DNA of 23,142 nucleotides from NCBI GenBank assembly GCA_964458015.1, contig CAYWGR010000087.1:1-23142 (forward strand), in the 5' to 3' direction. This document shows positions 1 through 7,161 of this stretch, piece after piece (the stretch's first letter is position 1; each line of letters opens with the position of its first letter). The position numbers were made by a program, and so were the translations under genes. The notes beneath the pieces were generated by a model, which saw only the letters and a list, made by a program, of their open reading frames with translations, was not told the origin of the DNA and made no database searches. Source of the DNA: CAYWGR01 sp964458015 (GTDB lineage: Bacteria; Planctomycetota; Planctomycetia; Pirellulales; Thermoguttaceae).

Positions 1-1
1 G

Positions 2-922
2 TTTTGTTCTTTGACTCGAATCCTGTTGCTTCTAACTTGTTTCATCGTGTTCGTCGCTTTATTGCTGCCGGCGATGGGAAGCTCTCGTGAGGCCGCTCGA
101 CGTATACAATGCGTAAATAACCTTAATCAGATCGCCCTAGCTTTACATAACTACAAACAAAACTATCATTGCTTTCCGCCAGCCTACGTTGCCGACAAAA
201 ATGGCAAGCCAATGCATAGCTGGCGAGTTTTGATTCTGCCGTACCTGGAGCAAAAAAGGCTTTACGATCAATACGACTTCAACGAGCCGTGGAGCGGCCC
301 GCACAACATAAAACTGGCAAAGCTGCGTCCTTCCGTCTATGTATGTCCAGCCGATCGCGAAGCATGTCAAGAAGGTGCAACCCAAACCAGTTATGCTGCG
401 ATAACAGGAACGAAGGCAACTTGGGACAACGACAAACCGCGAAATCTTGACGACGCGCCGCTTTGCGATGACCTTTCAACATCGGTACTCGTGGCAGAAA
501 TTGCCAGTGACATCAACTGGATGGAGCCTAGAGATATTTCGCTAGACGCCCTTCGAGCCCAAGGTTTTGCCCCCGGCGTTGTAAGAGTCTCCAGCAAACA
601 TGACTGTTACAGTCGGGATCTGCTTTTCGACTACGAACCCGAAACGCCCTATGTAGCCAATATTGCATTGGCCGATGGCAGTGTATATTGTCTACCGGCT
701 AATGTTCTTGCATCTATGAAACTTACGGATTTGCTCGCAATTGGCGGATACGAGAAAGATAAGATTGAAGCAGATTCGTATTTCGAGCCAACGTTTACGG
801 CACATCTTCGGTGGCGATCTGTTTTTGCAATGATTGCCTGGTTTGTATCCGTCGTCCTCTTGCTCCACCAAGCTCTTCACCGCCGAAAACGCCTACAAGC
901 ACTGGCCAGTGCGTCCCCTTGA
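2..922 (+). CDS. Membrane-anchored DUF1559 protein, 5' end outside window
   Basis: This is a DUF1559 (SBP_bac_10-like) protein of unknown function, a family massively expanded in planctomycetes and usually exported. The frame is open to the window edge; the first possible start is TTG at 11, so the true N-terminus probably lies upstream. The visible part begins with a hydrophobic helix (ILLLLTCFIVFVALLLPAM) followed by the family hallmark SREAARRIQCVNNLNQIALALHNY-type segment, FPPAYVADKNGKPMHSWRVLILPYLEQ, a CPAD motif, and ALADGSVYCLP near the C-terminus. The usual H-X9-DG histidine is absent. A second transmembrane segment (MIAWFVSVVLLLHQAL) and a basic tail close the protein, which is unlike classical pilin-like members. 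The gene at 4680 is a clear paralogue with the same architecture. The family call is firm; the role is unknown. Confidence 0.88.
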   Translation, partial: FCSLTRILLLLTCFIVFVALLLPAMGSSREAARRIQCVNNLNQIALALHNYKQNYHCFPPAYVADKNGKPMHSWRVLILPYLEQKRLYDQYDFNEPWSGPHNIKLAKLRPSVYVCPADREACQEGATQTSYAAITGTKATWDNDKPRNLDDAPLCDDLSTSVLVAEIASDINWMEPRDISLDALRAQGFAPGVVRVSSKHDCYSRDLLFDYEPETPYVANIALADGSVYCLPANVLASMKLTDLLAIGGYEKDKIEADSYFEPTFTAHLRWRSVFAMIAWFVSVVLLLHQALHRRKRLQALASASP

Positions 923-948
923 AAGCAATCTTATTTATCCCCTCGCTC

Positions 949-978
949 ATCCGTGTTTATCGGTGTTCATCTGTGGTT
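949..978. repeat. Three tandem copies of a degenerate 10-mer
   Basis: Three adjacent 10-mers fit the consensus ATCNGTGKTY (ATCCGTGTTT, ATCGGTGTTC, ATCTGTGGTT). The same 10-mer builds both arms of the terminator hairpin at 19602-19670. This copy lies in the 183-base gap between the first DUF1559 gene and apgM. Confidence 0.7.
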
Positions 979-1016
979 CCTCCATCATCCCAATCCGCCT
1001 CCCTATCCTTCCGCGC

Positions 1017-1056
1017 AAAAAAAAGGGGAGCGACTCGCCAAAGCAAGCCCCTCCCC
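1017..1056 (-). terminator. Intrinsic terminator of apgM
   Basis: Read on the minus strand, GGGGAG pairs with CTCCCC, and an inner stem CTTGC/GCGAG closes on a TTTG loop, giving an almost continuous stem of about 13-14 bp. It is followed directly by eight U residues (A-run at 1017-1024 on plus). It lies about 50 bases after the apgM stop codon. Confidence 0.8.
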
Positions 1057-1070
1057 AAAACTTTTCTAAC

Positions 1071-1105
1071 CTCTAGCCCCTAATCCCTAGTCTCTAGCCC
1101 CTAGC
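1071..1105. repeat. Telomere-like C-rich tract (CTAGCCC/CTAATCCC)
   Basis: Imperfect 7-8-base units such as CTAGCCC, CTAATCCC and CTAGTCT run up to the apgM stop codon. On the apgM coding strand the tract is G-rich and sits directly downstream of the gene. Related tracts lie at 2580-2621 and 4037-4085. Confidence 0.65.
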
Positions 1106-2311
1106 TTACGCCCCGTATTTGCCCAATCGTTCAGCATGGGCCAAGGCCAGAGGCATCAGGTTGACGGCCGGGAAATGGCCTAAGCCGCCGTTCATCGCTT
1201 GCTTCTCGCCGAAGGCCGTCAAACCGTCGGGCCGGCAGGTTTCCGAAACCAACAGCGTCGGCACCGGATGCCAACTGTGGCTGGCCAGTCGGGCAGGCGT
1301 GCTATGATCGCCCGTGATGATCAGCACCGACGGCTTCAAGGCAACGATGTGCGGCACAACCGCGTCGAGCTGCTCGATCATCCGCACTTTTTCCGAGAAG
1401 TTGCCGTCTTCGCCGCGGCTGTCGGTATACTTGAAGTGGACGAAGAAGAAATCGTAGTCGTTCCATGCCTGCTCCAACACCTTGACCTCTTCCATGAGCG
1501 TGCCGGGCGTGCCGACCACAGTCATACCGACCAGTTGGGCCAAGCCCTTATACATCGGATACACGGCAATCGCAGCGGCCTTCAGCCCATAGACTTGCTC
1601 GTAGCTGTCGATCACGGGGGCGGCCGAAAAACCGCGCATCGTCAAACCGTTCGCCTTCGGCTGGCCCGCCAAAAGCTTCACGGCCTGCTTGTAGAACTCC
1701 TTGGCAATGTCGGCCGTGCGATGGCTCGGTCCGTCGTGAGCAATCGGGTCCAACGGGGGCACGCCCGTCTTCTGTGGATCGGTGTCGGCCACATTGCCGC
1801 CGAGCCCCTCGGCGCGGAACACCACCACAAAACGATGCTCTTTCACAGGCTCGACGAAAATCTCGACGCCGGGAATCTGCACCTTACGCAGCTTAATGGC
1901 CAGCGGAGCGCTTTCCTCGCTCGGAATGCGGCCGGCGCGGCGGTCGGAAATGTTGCCCTCGGCGTCCAACGTGCAGAAGTTGCACCGGATGGCCACATCC
2001 TTCGGCCCAAGCTTGAAGCCAACGCCCGTGGCCTCCAACGCGCCGCGGCCGATCAAATGCTTGATCGGATCGTAGCCGAACAGCCCCAGGTGTCCCGGCC
2101 CGCTGCCGGGGGTGATGCCTTGCGCAATCGGATAAAGCACACCTTGGGTGCCGTGCTTGGCCAAGGCGTCCAAATTGGGGGTCTTCGCAGCCTCCAACTC
2201 GGTTGGCCCGCCTTGCTCCACCGGCAAACCGCCCAACCCGTCGGCCACCAGCATCACAATTTTCGACTTGTTTTGAATCTTCAACTCACGCACTAAGTTT
2301 TGAATATCCAC
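1106..2311 (-). CDS. apgM: 2,3-bisphosphoglycerate-independent phosphoglycerate mutase, archaeal type
   Basis: The enzyme interconverts 3-phosphoglycerate and 2-phosphoglycerate in cytoplasmic glycolysis and gluconeogenesis. The 401-aa length is typical of the archaeal-type (ApgM) group of the alkaline phosphatase superfamily and shorter than the roughly 510-aa GpmI type. Visible motifs are VADGLGG (metal-binding Asp24), the catalytic serine region TPGSGPGHLGLFGYDP (Ser70), FKYTDSRGEDGN, and TGDHSTPARLASHSWHPVP with metal-binding Asp and His residues. The start is GTG, supported by AAAGGAG nine bases upstream. The gene is divergent from pgi across about 315 bases of repeat-rich DNA and ends at its own terminator (1017-1056). 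A long open frame on the opposite strand is only its shadow. Confidence 0.95.
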   Translation of the reverse strand: MDIQNLVRELKIQNKSKIVMLVADGLGGLPVEQGGPTELEAAKTPNLDALAKHGTQGVLYPIAQGITPGSGPGHLGLFGYDPIKHLIGRGALEATGVGFKLGPKDVAIRCNFCTLDAEGNISDRRAGRIPSEESAPLAIKLRKVQIPGVEIFVEPVKEHRFVVVFRAEGLGGNVADTDPQKTGVPPLDPIAHDGPSHRTADIAKEFYKQAVKLLAGQPKANGLTMRGFSAAPVIDSYEQVYGLKAAAIAVYPMYKGLAQLVGMTVVGTPGTLMEEVKVLEQAWNDYDFFFVHFKYTDSRGEDGNFSEKVRMIEQLDAVVPHIVALKPSVLIITGDHSTPARLASHSWHPVPTLLVSETCRPDGLTAFGEKQAMNGGLGHFPAVNLMPLALAHAERLGKYGA

Positions 2312-2433
2312 TTCCGGGGGCTCCTTTTATTTCCAGCTTAGATCGGTAGAATGTGTCACGGTAACAAAAGTACGACCATTACGGAAGTAGGGGTAGTGGG
2401 AATCGAATTGCGTGCAAAATCATTAGCGAATGG

Positions 2434-2559
2434 CCAATGTTCAATAGCTAATGTTCAATGACCAATGGACAATGACCAATGTTCAATGACCAATGTTCAA
2501 TGACCAATGTTCAATGACCAATGGACAATGACCAATGGACAATGACCAATGTTCAATGA
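2434..2559. repeat. Tandem array of nine 14-bp units
   Basis: Nine contiguous 14-base units follow CCAATGTTCAATGA. Four are exact (2476-2517 and 2546-2559). Three carry CCAATGGACAATGA (2462, 2518, 2532), and the first two (2434, 2448) have decayed. The array occupies the middle of the divergent apgM-pgi intergenic region, so it sits in both 5' regions. Each unit contains two ATG triplets, but the 14-base period shifts frame and no coding use is apparent. Confidence 0.9.
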
Positions 2560-2579
2560 ATTCTGGTTCACAAAATTCC

Positions 2580-2621
2580 AATCCCTAATCCCTAATCCCT
2601 GACCTTTGACCCCTGACCCCT
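2580..2621. repeat. Telomere-like C-rich tract before pgi
   Basis: Units of about seven bases (three of the CCCTAAT type, then CCCTGAC, CTTTGAC, CCCTGAC) run to within six bases of the pgi ATG. The place normally held by a Shine-Dalgarno sequence is entirely C-rich, so pgi has no visible ribosome-binding site. Confidence 0.75.
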
Positions 2622-2626
2622 CAATC

Positions 2627-4036
2627 ATGAAACCCTTAGATCCCATCGTATACGATTATTCCGGTTTGATCGCTCCCAAAGACGCCCCGCAAGTGGAGCG
2701 TTACACTGGCATTACCGAAGCCGAGCTGAAATGGTTGGCCCCGCGTCTGTCGTCCGCCCGGCAAGAGATTTTCGACAACCTGGGCCTCTACTCCAGCGGT
2801 GCGGCCTTGCCCGAGGAGATGCAGCCCATGGACGCCGCTTTCTTCGACCTGCCCGAACGCCTGTTGGACGAAGACCGCGATCTCTTGGATCGGATCATCG
2901 CCGCCGGCGACCGGCTCGCCAAGGAAGTCGATCGCGTGCTGGTCCTCGGCATCGGCGGCTCCTACATGGGCGCCCGGGCGTTGTTCGAGGCCTGCTGCCA
3001 TCCGTACCACAACGAAATTTCTCGCCAGCGCCGCGGCGGCCGGCCTCGGATCTACTTTGAAGGCAACAATGTCGATAACGACGCCGTCCAAGGGCTGCTC
3101 GATCTGGTCGAAGGCGCCGACGACTGGGGCATCGTCGTCATCAGCAAGAGCGGCGGCACGCTCGAAACGGCCGTCGCCTTCCGTGTGTTCTTCGAAGCCC
3201 TCAAAAAATCCTGCAAGGGCGACCAAGCCAAGCTGCGCCGTCGCGTAATTCCCATCACCGGCGAAAAAGGCCGTCTCCGCGATTTGGCCAATGCCATCGG
3301 CTGCGAGGACATTTTCCCCATCCCCGACGGCGTCGGCGGTCGTTTCTCGATCCTAAGCGCCGTCGGCCTGCTGCCGGCCGCCGTCATGGGCCTCGATGTC
3401 TACCATCTGCTCGAAGGCGCCGCCGCCATGAACGAGCGGTTCCGCACCGCGCCGCCGTTGGAAAACCCCGTGCTCGACTACGTCGGCATGGCCCGCCTGA
3501 TGGAAACACACCGCGGCGCGACGATCCGCGTGCTTTCGACCTGGGGGAAAGGGCTCGAGGCCGTCGGCCTCTGGTACGACCAGCTACTTTCCGAAAGCTT
3601 GGGCAAAAACGGCCAAGGCGCCACGCCGCTGACGGTCGTCAACACCCGCGACCTCCACTCTCGCGGCCAGCAACATCAGGAAGGCCGCCGCGACAAGCTG
3701 TTCACCAATCTAATCGTCGAACGCACGCACCGCGAGCCCGTCGCCGTCGAACGATCCGACCTTGACCAGGACCACCTCAACTCGCTCTCCGGCAAAACGC
3801 TGCCCGACATCTTGCGAGCGGCCTTCGCCGGCACGAATCAGGCCTACGCCGAGGATTTCCGCCGCACGGCCACGATTCGCCTCCCACGGCTCGACGAAGC
3901 CTCGCTCGGCCAGCTTTTCCAAATGCTCATGGTCGCCACCGTGCTCGAAGGTCGATTGGTTGGCATCAACCCCTACGGCCAGCCCGGCGTCGAAGGCTAC
4001 AAAAAGAACATGAACGCGATCCTTCGAGGAAAATGA
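2627..4036 (+). CDS. pgi: Glucose-6-phosphate isomerase
   Basis: The enzyme interconverts glucose 6-phosphate and fructose 6-phosphate in the cytoplasm. In the 469-aa product, the sugar-isomerase (SIS) phosphate site is SKSGGTLET (173-181) and the first family signature lies around DGVGGRFSILSAVG (234-247). The likely catalytic residues are Glu323 (LLSESLGKNG), His344 (RDLHSRGQ) and Lys459 in the C-terminal signature GINPYGQPGVEGYKK. ATG at 2627 is preferred over an in-frame TTG at 2606, because the latter would translate the C-rich repeat tract. No Shine-Dalgarno is seen. The gene is bracketed by complementary telomere-like tracts, C-rich upstream and G-rich downstream. Confidence 0.96.
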   Translation: MKPLDPIVYDYSGLIAPKDAPQVERYTGITEAELKWLAPRLSSARQEIFDNLGLYSSGAALPEEMQPMDAAFFDLPERLLDEDRDLLDRIIAAGDRLAKEVDRVLVLGIGGSYMGARALFEACCHPYHNEISRQRRGGRPRIYFEGNNVDNDAVQGLLDLVEGADDWGIVVISKSGGTLETAVAFRVFFEALKKSCKGDQAKLRRRVIPITGEKGRLRDLANAIGCEDIFPIPDGVGGRFSILSAVGLLPAAVMGLDVYHLLEGAAAMNERFRTAPPLENPVLDYVGMARLMETHRGATIRVLSTWGKGLEAVGLWYDQLLSESLGKNGQGATPLTVVNTRDLHSRGQQHQEGRRDKLFTNLIVERTHREPVAVERSDLDQDHLNSLSGKTLPDILRAAFAGTNQAYAEDFRRTATIRLPRLDEASLGQLFQMLMVATVLEGRLVGINPYGQPGVEGYKKNMNAILRGK

Positions 4037-4085
4037 GGGGCGTAGGGATTAGGGGTTAGAGGGCAGGAATCAGGGGACAGGGTTA
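4037..4085. repeat. Telomere-like G-rich tract after pgi
   Basis: Starting at the pgi stop codon, the plus strand reads as G-rich units such as GTAGGGATTAGGGG, TTAGAGGG, ATCAGGGG and ACAGGG. It is the reverse-complement flavour of the tract just before pgi; AGGGATTAGGG here matches the complement of that tract exactly. No intrinsic terminator was found immediately after pgi. Confidence 0.7.
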
Positions 4086-4100
4086 AGTGACGAAAAATAG

Positions 4101-4121
4101 CCGGGAGCTAACAGCTCCCGG
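4101..4121. repeat. REP-like perfect hairpin
   Basis: CCGGGAGCT and AGCTCCCGG form a perfect 9-bp stem with an AAC loop. There is no T-run on either side, so it reads as a REP-like palindrome rather than a terminator, although it might stabilise the pgi 3' end. Confidence 0.7.
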
Positions 4122-4147
4122 AGCGTACGTGTATTGCACAACAGTTT

Positions 4148-4174
4148 AGCAGCCGACCGAACGTCGGTCCTGCT
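4148..4174. repeat. Second REP-like hairpin
   Basis: AGCAG (4148-4152) pairs with CTGCT (4170-4174) and GACCGA (4155-4160) with TCGGTC (4164-4169), leaving a two-base bulge and an ACG loop. It lies 26 bases after the preceding hairpin, and both may belong to one repeat unit. The rest of 4037-4263 shows nothing else recognisable. Confidence 0.6.
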
Positions 4175-4263
4175 GCCAAGCCGCCGTACTCGTGACAGCT
4201 AAACAACCAGAGCTTATCCAACTCGACCGGAACAAATTGCGCCCATCAACGTCGTAGCTTGTC

Positions 4264-4683
4264 ATGTCGCAAACTGCCGCAAGCCCGATTACGGACGATC
4301 AAAACCCTTATCTACCTCCGCACGAGTTGACTGTGTCGGAGGAGACTTCTTCCTTAGCCCCCAAACGCCGCATTCGCTGGCGTGTCATACCCGTTACTTT
4401 TCTCTATCTCTACGGCGGAAACCTCGTGCTTGGCGGACTGGTAGGCTACGCCCTCTGTTCATGGATTTATTTCCAGCACGAGACGCATTTCCCAGGCCTG
4501 AGCTACTCCAACGTCAAATGGTTTGCGATGGCAAGCTTTTTTTTAATCGCCCTTGGCGGTTTCGCCCTTTACGCCGGCTATAGCCTCTGGAAAGGTCGTT
4601 GGTGGCGAGCGATCACCGCTTGCTCCTTTGTCATTCTCAGCTATCTCGGCCTAGCCCTCTTTGCCGCAAAATATTCATTATGA
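4264..4683 (+). CDS. Small three-helix membrane protein with NPYxPP motif
   Basis: The function is not known. The 139-aa protein has a soluble, Ser/Pro-rich N-terminus containing DDQNPYLPP, a motif I associate with small planctomycete membrane proteins, then a basic stretch (PKRRIRWR) and three hydrophobic segments at about residues 47-70, 84-107 and 115-136. It carries no catalytic motif. ATG at 4264 is the first start in frame and has no clear Shine-Dalgarno. Its stop overlaps the start of the following DUF1559 gene by ATGA, so the two are translationally coupled and their products probably act together in the membrane. Confidence 0.82.
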   Translation: MSQTAASPITDDQNPYLPPHELTVSEETSSLAPKRRIRWRVIPVTFLYLYGGNLVLGGLVGYALCSWIYFQHETHFPGLSYSNVKWFAMASFFLIALGGFALYAGYSLWKGRWWRAITACSFVILSYLGLALFAAKYSL

Positions 4684-5687
4684 ACTCTCGATGGTACATC
4701 CTAACAACGACGATCGCAGTTCTCATCACTTCGATACTCGTTTTTGGCGAGGACGGCATTTCCGTTTTTCTTCTTGCTGTGGCATTCGCTTGCTTGTTCA
4801 TTCGTAAAAGCGCAATTATTCAAGCCGCCTTCCTGTTGATTACTTTTTCGATTGCAATTGGCCTGATTTATTCTTCACTCATGCAACCTACCGAACGTGC
4901 TCGGCGGATGCAATGTACAAACCAACTGAAACAGATCGGCCTCGCTCTGCGAAATTACGAAAATGCCAACAAGTGTTTTCCTCCCGCCTATATCGCCGAC
5001 CAGAACGGCAAGCCGATGCACAGTTGGCGAGTGTTGATCTTGCCGTATCTCGAACGCCATGATTTGTACAACATGTATCGCTTCAACGAACCCTGGAATG
5101 GACCAAACAACAGTAAATTACTGCCAAAGCGAGATCGCGTGTATCAATGTCCCTCCGATGTGAACACCAAAAAATCCGAATCTACAAGTACGAATTATAT
5201 CGCCCTGGTCGGCAAGAATACCGCTTGGCCCTTGGAAAAATCCACGAGTCTTTCGGATATGAGATCGCGGGGAATCGCCAAGACCATCCTGGTAATCGAA
5301 GCAAGAGATCCTAACATTCCCTGGATCTCGCCAATCGACTTCTTGGTCGATCATTGTTCCGATGGGAATGCAAGTCTTTTATCGAACATCCAACATGCAC
5401 ATCTGCGTTACAACGGTTATTTCTACCACCCAACCCCACTAGGCGCAAACGCCGTTTTCGCTGATGGCACAGTGCGATCTCTGCCCGCAAGCATGTTCAA
5501 GCCCGACAAGTTGGAAAAACTGTTCGCCATCGGCGGCTACGACGAAACCCTCGAACGCGATGACTCCTTGCCCGAAGACCTCCAAATCAATTGGTACAAC
5601 TGCATCATGCTAGCCTTGTGGGTTTTGTCGGTCATTATGCTACTTTATTGGGCGATACGAACAAGGAACATCAAAACAACAGCTTGA
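4680..5687 (+). CDS. Membrane-anchored DUF1559 protein
   Basis: This 335-aa protein is paralogous to the gene at the left window edge; both contain FPPAY.AD.NGKPMHSWRVLILPYLE and FNEPW.GP. Two to three N-terminal hydrophobic segments (TTTIAVLITSILVF, ISVFLLAVAFACLFI, AAFLLITFSIAIGLIY) precede the family core TERARRMQCTNQLKQIGLALRNY. It then has CPSD, a late HPTPLGANAVFADG motif (His to Asp-Gly spacing 11 rather than 9), GGYDE, and a C-terminal helix (IMLALWVLSVIMLLYWAI). It lacks the type-IV-pilin-like leader of classical members. ATG at 4680 is chosen over an in-frame GTG-type start at 4599 because of the ATGA overlap with the upstream gene and because the extension is not protein-like. The role is unknown. 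Confidence 0.88.
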   Translation: MNSRWYILTTTIAVLITSILVFGEDGISVFLLAVAFACLFIRKSAIIQAAFLLITFSIAIGLIYSSLMQPTERARRMQCTNQLKQIGLALRNYENANKCFPPAYIADQNGKPMHSWRVLILPYLERHDLYNMYRFNEPWNGPNNSKLLPKRDRVYQCPSDVNTKKSESTSTNYIALVGKNTAWPLEKSTSLSDMRSRGIAKTILVIEARDPNIPWISPIDFLVDHCSDGNASLLSNIQHAHLRYNGYFYHPTPLGANAVFADGTVRSLPASMFKPDKLEKLFAIGGYDETLERDDSLPEDLQINWYNCIMLALWVLSVIMLLYWAIRTRNIKTTA

Positions 5688-5701
5688 AAAATTATTATGG
5701 T

Positions 5702-5718
5702 GCAGGCACCCCGCCTGC
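5702..5718. repeat. Small hairpin after the DUF1559 gene
   Basis: GCAGGC and GCCTGC form a 6-bp stem around ACCCC, 14 bases after the stop codon. No T-run follows on the plus strand, so a terminator role is doubtful; it may be another REP-type palindrome. Confidence 0.45.
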
Positions 5719-5725
5719 CCTTCAT

Positions 5726-5889
5726 CTAGTGTAGTGATTCACGCTGTTGGGGTTTTATTCAGTGAGTGCCACTGGCTCTGCCAGTGTGGGATTCCGCGTG
5801 ATTACATACGGCGGCCAGCACTGGCAAAGCCAGTGGCACTCAATAAGCGGCTTTTAATACGATCCCACAATTATGGATCACTACACTAG
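5726..5889. mobile_element. MITE-like 164-bp nested palindrome
   Basis: The ends are 16-base terminal inverted repeats, CTAGTGTAGTGATTCA at 5726-5741 and its complement (15 of 16) at 5874-5889. Inside lie 24-base inverted arms at 5763-5786 and 5819-5842, identical at 23 of 24 positions. Each arm is itself a hairpin (CACTGGC, TCT or AAA loop, GCCAGTG). Both ends finish in CTAG, so a TA or CTAG target duplication is possible but cannot be separated from the palindrome. No coding capacity is present, as expected of a non-autonomous element. A REP-type structure is the alternative. Confidence 0.65.
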
Positions 5890-5949
5890 GAAACAGTCCC
5901 GACTCGGTATTTGCACCAGCTTGGACTGGTGAGCCTTATTACAGAGTCA

Positions 5950-6046
5950 CAACGCTTTATGCGTTTAACCTGAACCGCCGTGTATGGAACCGTACACACA
6001 CGGTCGTGTGAGAGGACGGGGGTGGCAACGCCCCTTCCTGCCCGAT
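5950..6046 (+). ncRNA. Orphan group II intron 3' end (domains V-VI)
   Basis: A segment starting near AACGCTTTATGCG leads into a domain V-like hairpin at about 5971-6008. Its lower stem is ACCG/CGGT (5974-5977 and 6001-6004), with an internal bulge, an upper stem GTGTATG/CGTACAC, and a GAAC loop. A linker GTGTGAGAGGAC and a domain VI-like GGGG..CCCC hairpin follow, ending in CCCGAT near 6046, the usual 3' end of such introns. No reverse transcriptase or domain I is seen upstream; the MITE-like element sits at 5726-5889 instead, so this is a remnant. Recognition is from memory of intron 3' ends, not alignment. Nothing recognisable lies in 6047-6218. Confidence 0.65.
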
Positions 6047-6218
6047 TCCGGAACCTTATTACGAGGCAATACAGGCACGATGACCTCTGTATCGCACATC
6101 CCCAATAGTCCAGCTAATCGGCAAGTAAATTCGGTTGGGGCTGCCTGCTTTGTAGTTGAACAAGGAGCCTCGTGGCAACAATGTGCAACGTTTCCATGGG
6201 AACGAGATAAGCTCGGAA

Positions 6219-7115
6219 TCATACCAGGACGCTGAATCGTTTCTCCAACTGATCGCGCGTGATCTTCCAGGCGATGACGGAGAAAGAGGTGCTGCATTCC
6301 AACGAATCGCAGGGTGGTTTTTCGAGAATGGCATCGCCGACGAATTCAACGAATCGAGGGCCGTCTTGAAAGGCGATATTGCCTTTCAGGCGAAGCAACT
6401 TGGGGCCAAGTTTTTGGATCGTTTCGAGGAAGAGCGTCCTGTCTACCGGTTCTTCCGTTTGAAAAGATGCCGCAACAACACTCGTCGGCGGTTGATGCAC
6501 GCGGCCATGAAGTCTCCGGCCATGCAGGAGACCTTTTAGGAACGTAGAAGGAACATCGCCATAAGTTGCATCGATTTGCGGAGCGTCGGGATTCAAGTCT
6601 GCAAGGATCAACTTGAGCTTCGCAAGCTCGGTTTTGGAAAGCAGATCGTTTTTATTGACCACAATCGCATCGGCACACGCAACCTGACCGCCGGCAACCT
6701 TGAGAAACGGCGCGATTTGCACATAATTTGCCGCATCGACCAAACAGACAACCGCGTCGATCCGAAAAATATCCGCTAACCCGCATTGATCCATGCAAGC
6801 CATGAGGTCGCTGGTTTCGGCAATGCCCGTCGCTTCGATCAGCACATGATCGCAGTCGCGTGCGGCTGCGATCTGCTTCATCGCGGCGACGAACTCGGTT
6901 TGCGTGCAAGTACAAAAAATGCTGCCGCGATTGATTTCGTACTTCTGATACTTGCCGGGGCGGACGAGCTTGCCGTCGATGCCCAGGGCTCCGAATTCGT
7001 TGATAATCAGCGCCAGCCGCTTGCGTCGCCAGGTGGGCAGGCCGAGCAAATGGTTCAGGAAGGTCGTCTTTCCAGATCCAAGATAGCCTGTGATCAACGT
7101 GACCGGAATTTCCAT
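6219..7115 (-). CDS. COG0523/CobW-family GTPase with variant CxCC motif
   Basis: Proteins of this family are GTPases acting as metal or cofactor chaperones in the cytoplasm. The 298-aa product has Walker A GYLGSGKTT (10-18), INEFG (38-42), LIEATGIAE (92-100) and the G-specifying NKND (154-157), with a CobW C-terminal domain from about 211. The family metal site GCxCC is replaced by GSIFCTC (64-70), which keeps one of the three canonical cysteines (Cys68) and adds Cys70. ATG at 7115 is preferred over TTG at 7121 because GGGGAG lies about eight bases upstream. It starts 46 bases after the UROD-fold gene in the same direction, suggesting an operon and a role in maturing or reactivating that protein. 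The metal or cofactor is unknown. Confidence 0.88.
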   Translation of the reverse strand: MEIPVTLITGYLGSGKTTFLNHLLGLPTWRRKRLALIINEFGALGIDGKLVRPGKYQKYEINRGSIFCTCTQTEFVAAMKQIAAARDCDHVLIEATGIAETSDLMACMDQCGLADIFRIDAVVCLVDAANYVQIAPFLKVAGGQVACADAIVVNKNDLLSKTELAKLKLILADLNPDAPQIDATYGDVPSTFLKGLLHGRRLHGRVHQPPTSVVAASFQTEEPVDRTLFLETIQKLGPKLLRLKGNIAFQDGPRFVEFVGDAILEKPPCDSLECSTSFSVIAWKITRDQLEKRFSVLV

Positions 7116-7161
7116 GCACAAAGCTCCCCTGGGGCAGACGCACCTCGCAAAACGAATGATG

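Noticed and set aside
1199..2296. 365-aa open frame on plus opposite apgM
   Set aside because: It is the antisense of a well-identified gene, rich in His/Arg/Gln, with no domain or ribosome-binding site.
2434..2559. CRISPR array
   Set aside because: Units are 14 bases, contiguous and without spacers, so it is a plain tandem repeat.
5984..6297. Short open frames on both strands across the intron remnant
   Set aside because: They cross the structured RNA domains and the 3' end of the GTPase gene and have no protein-like features.
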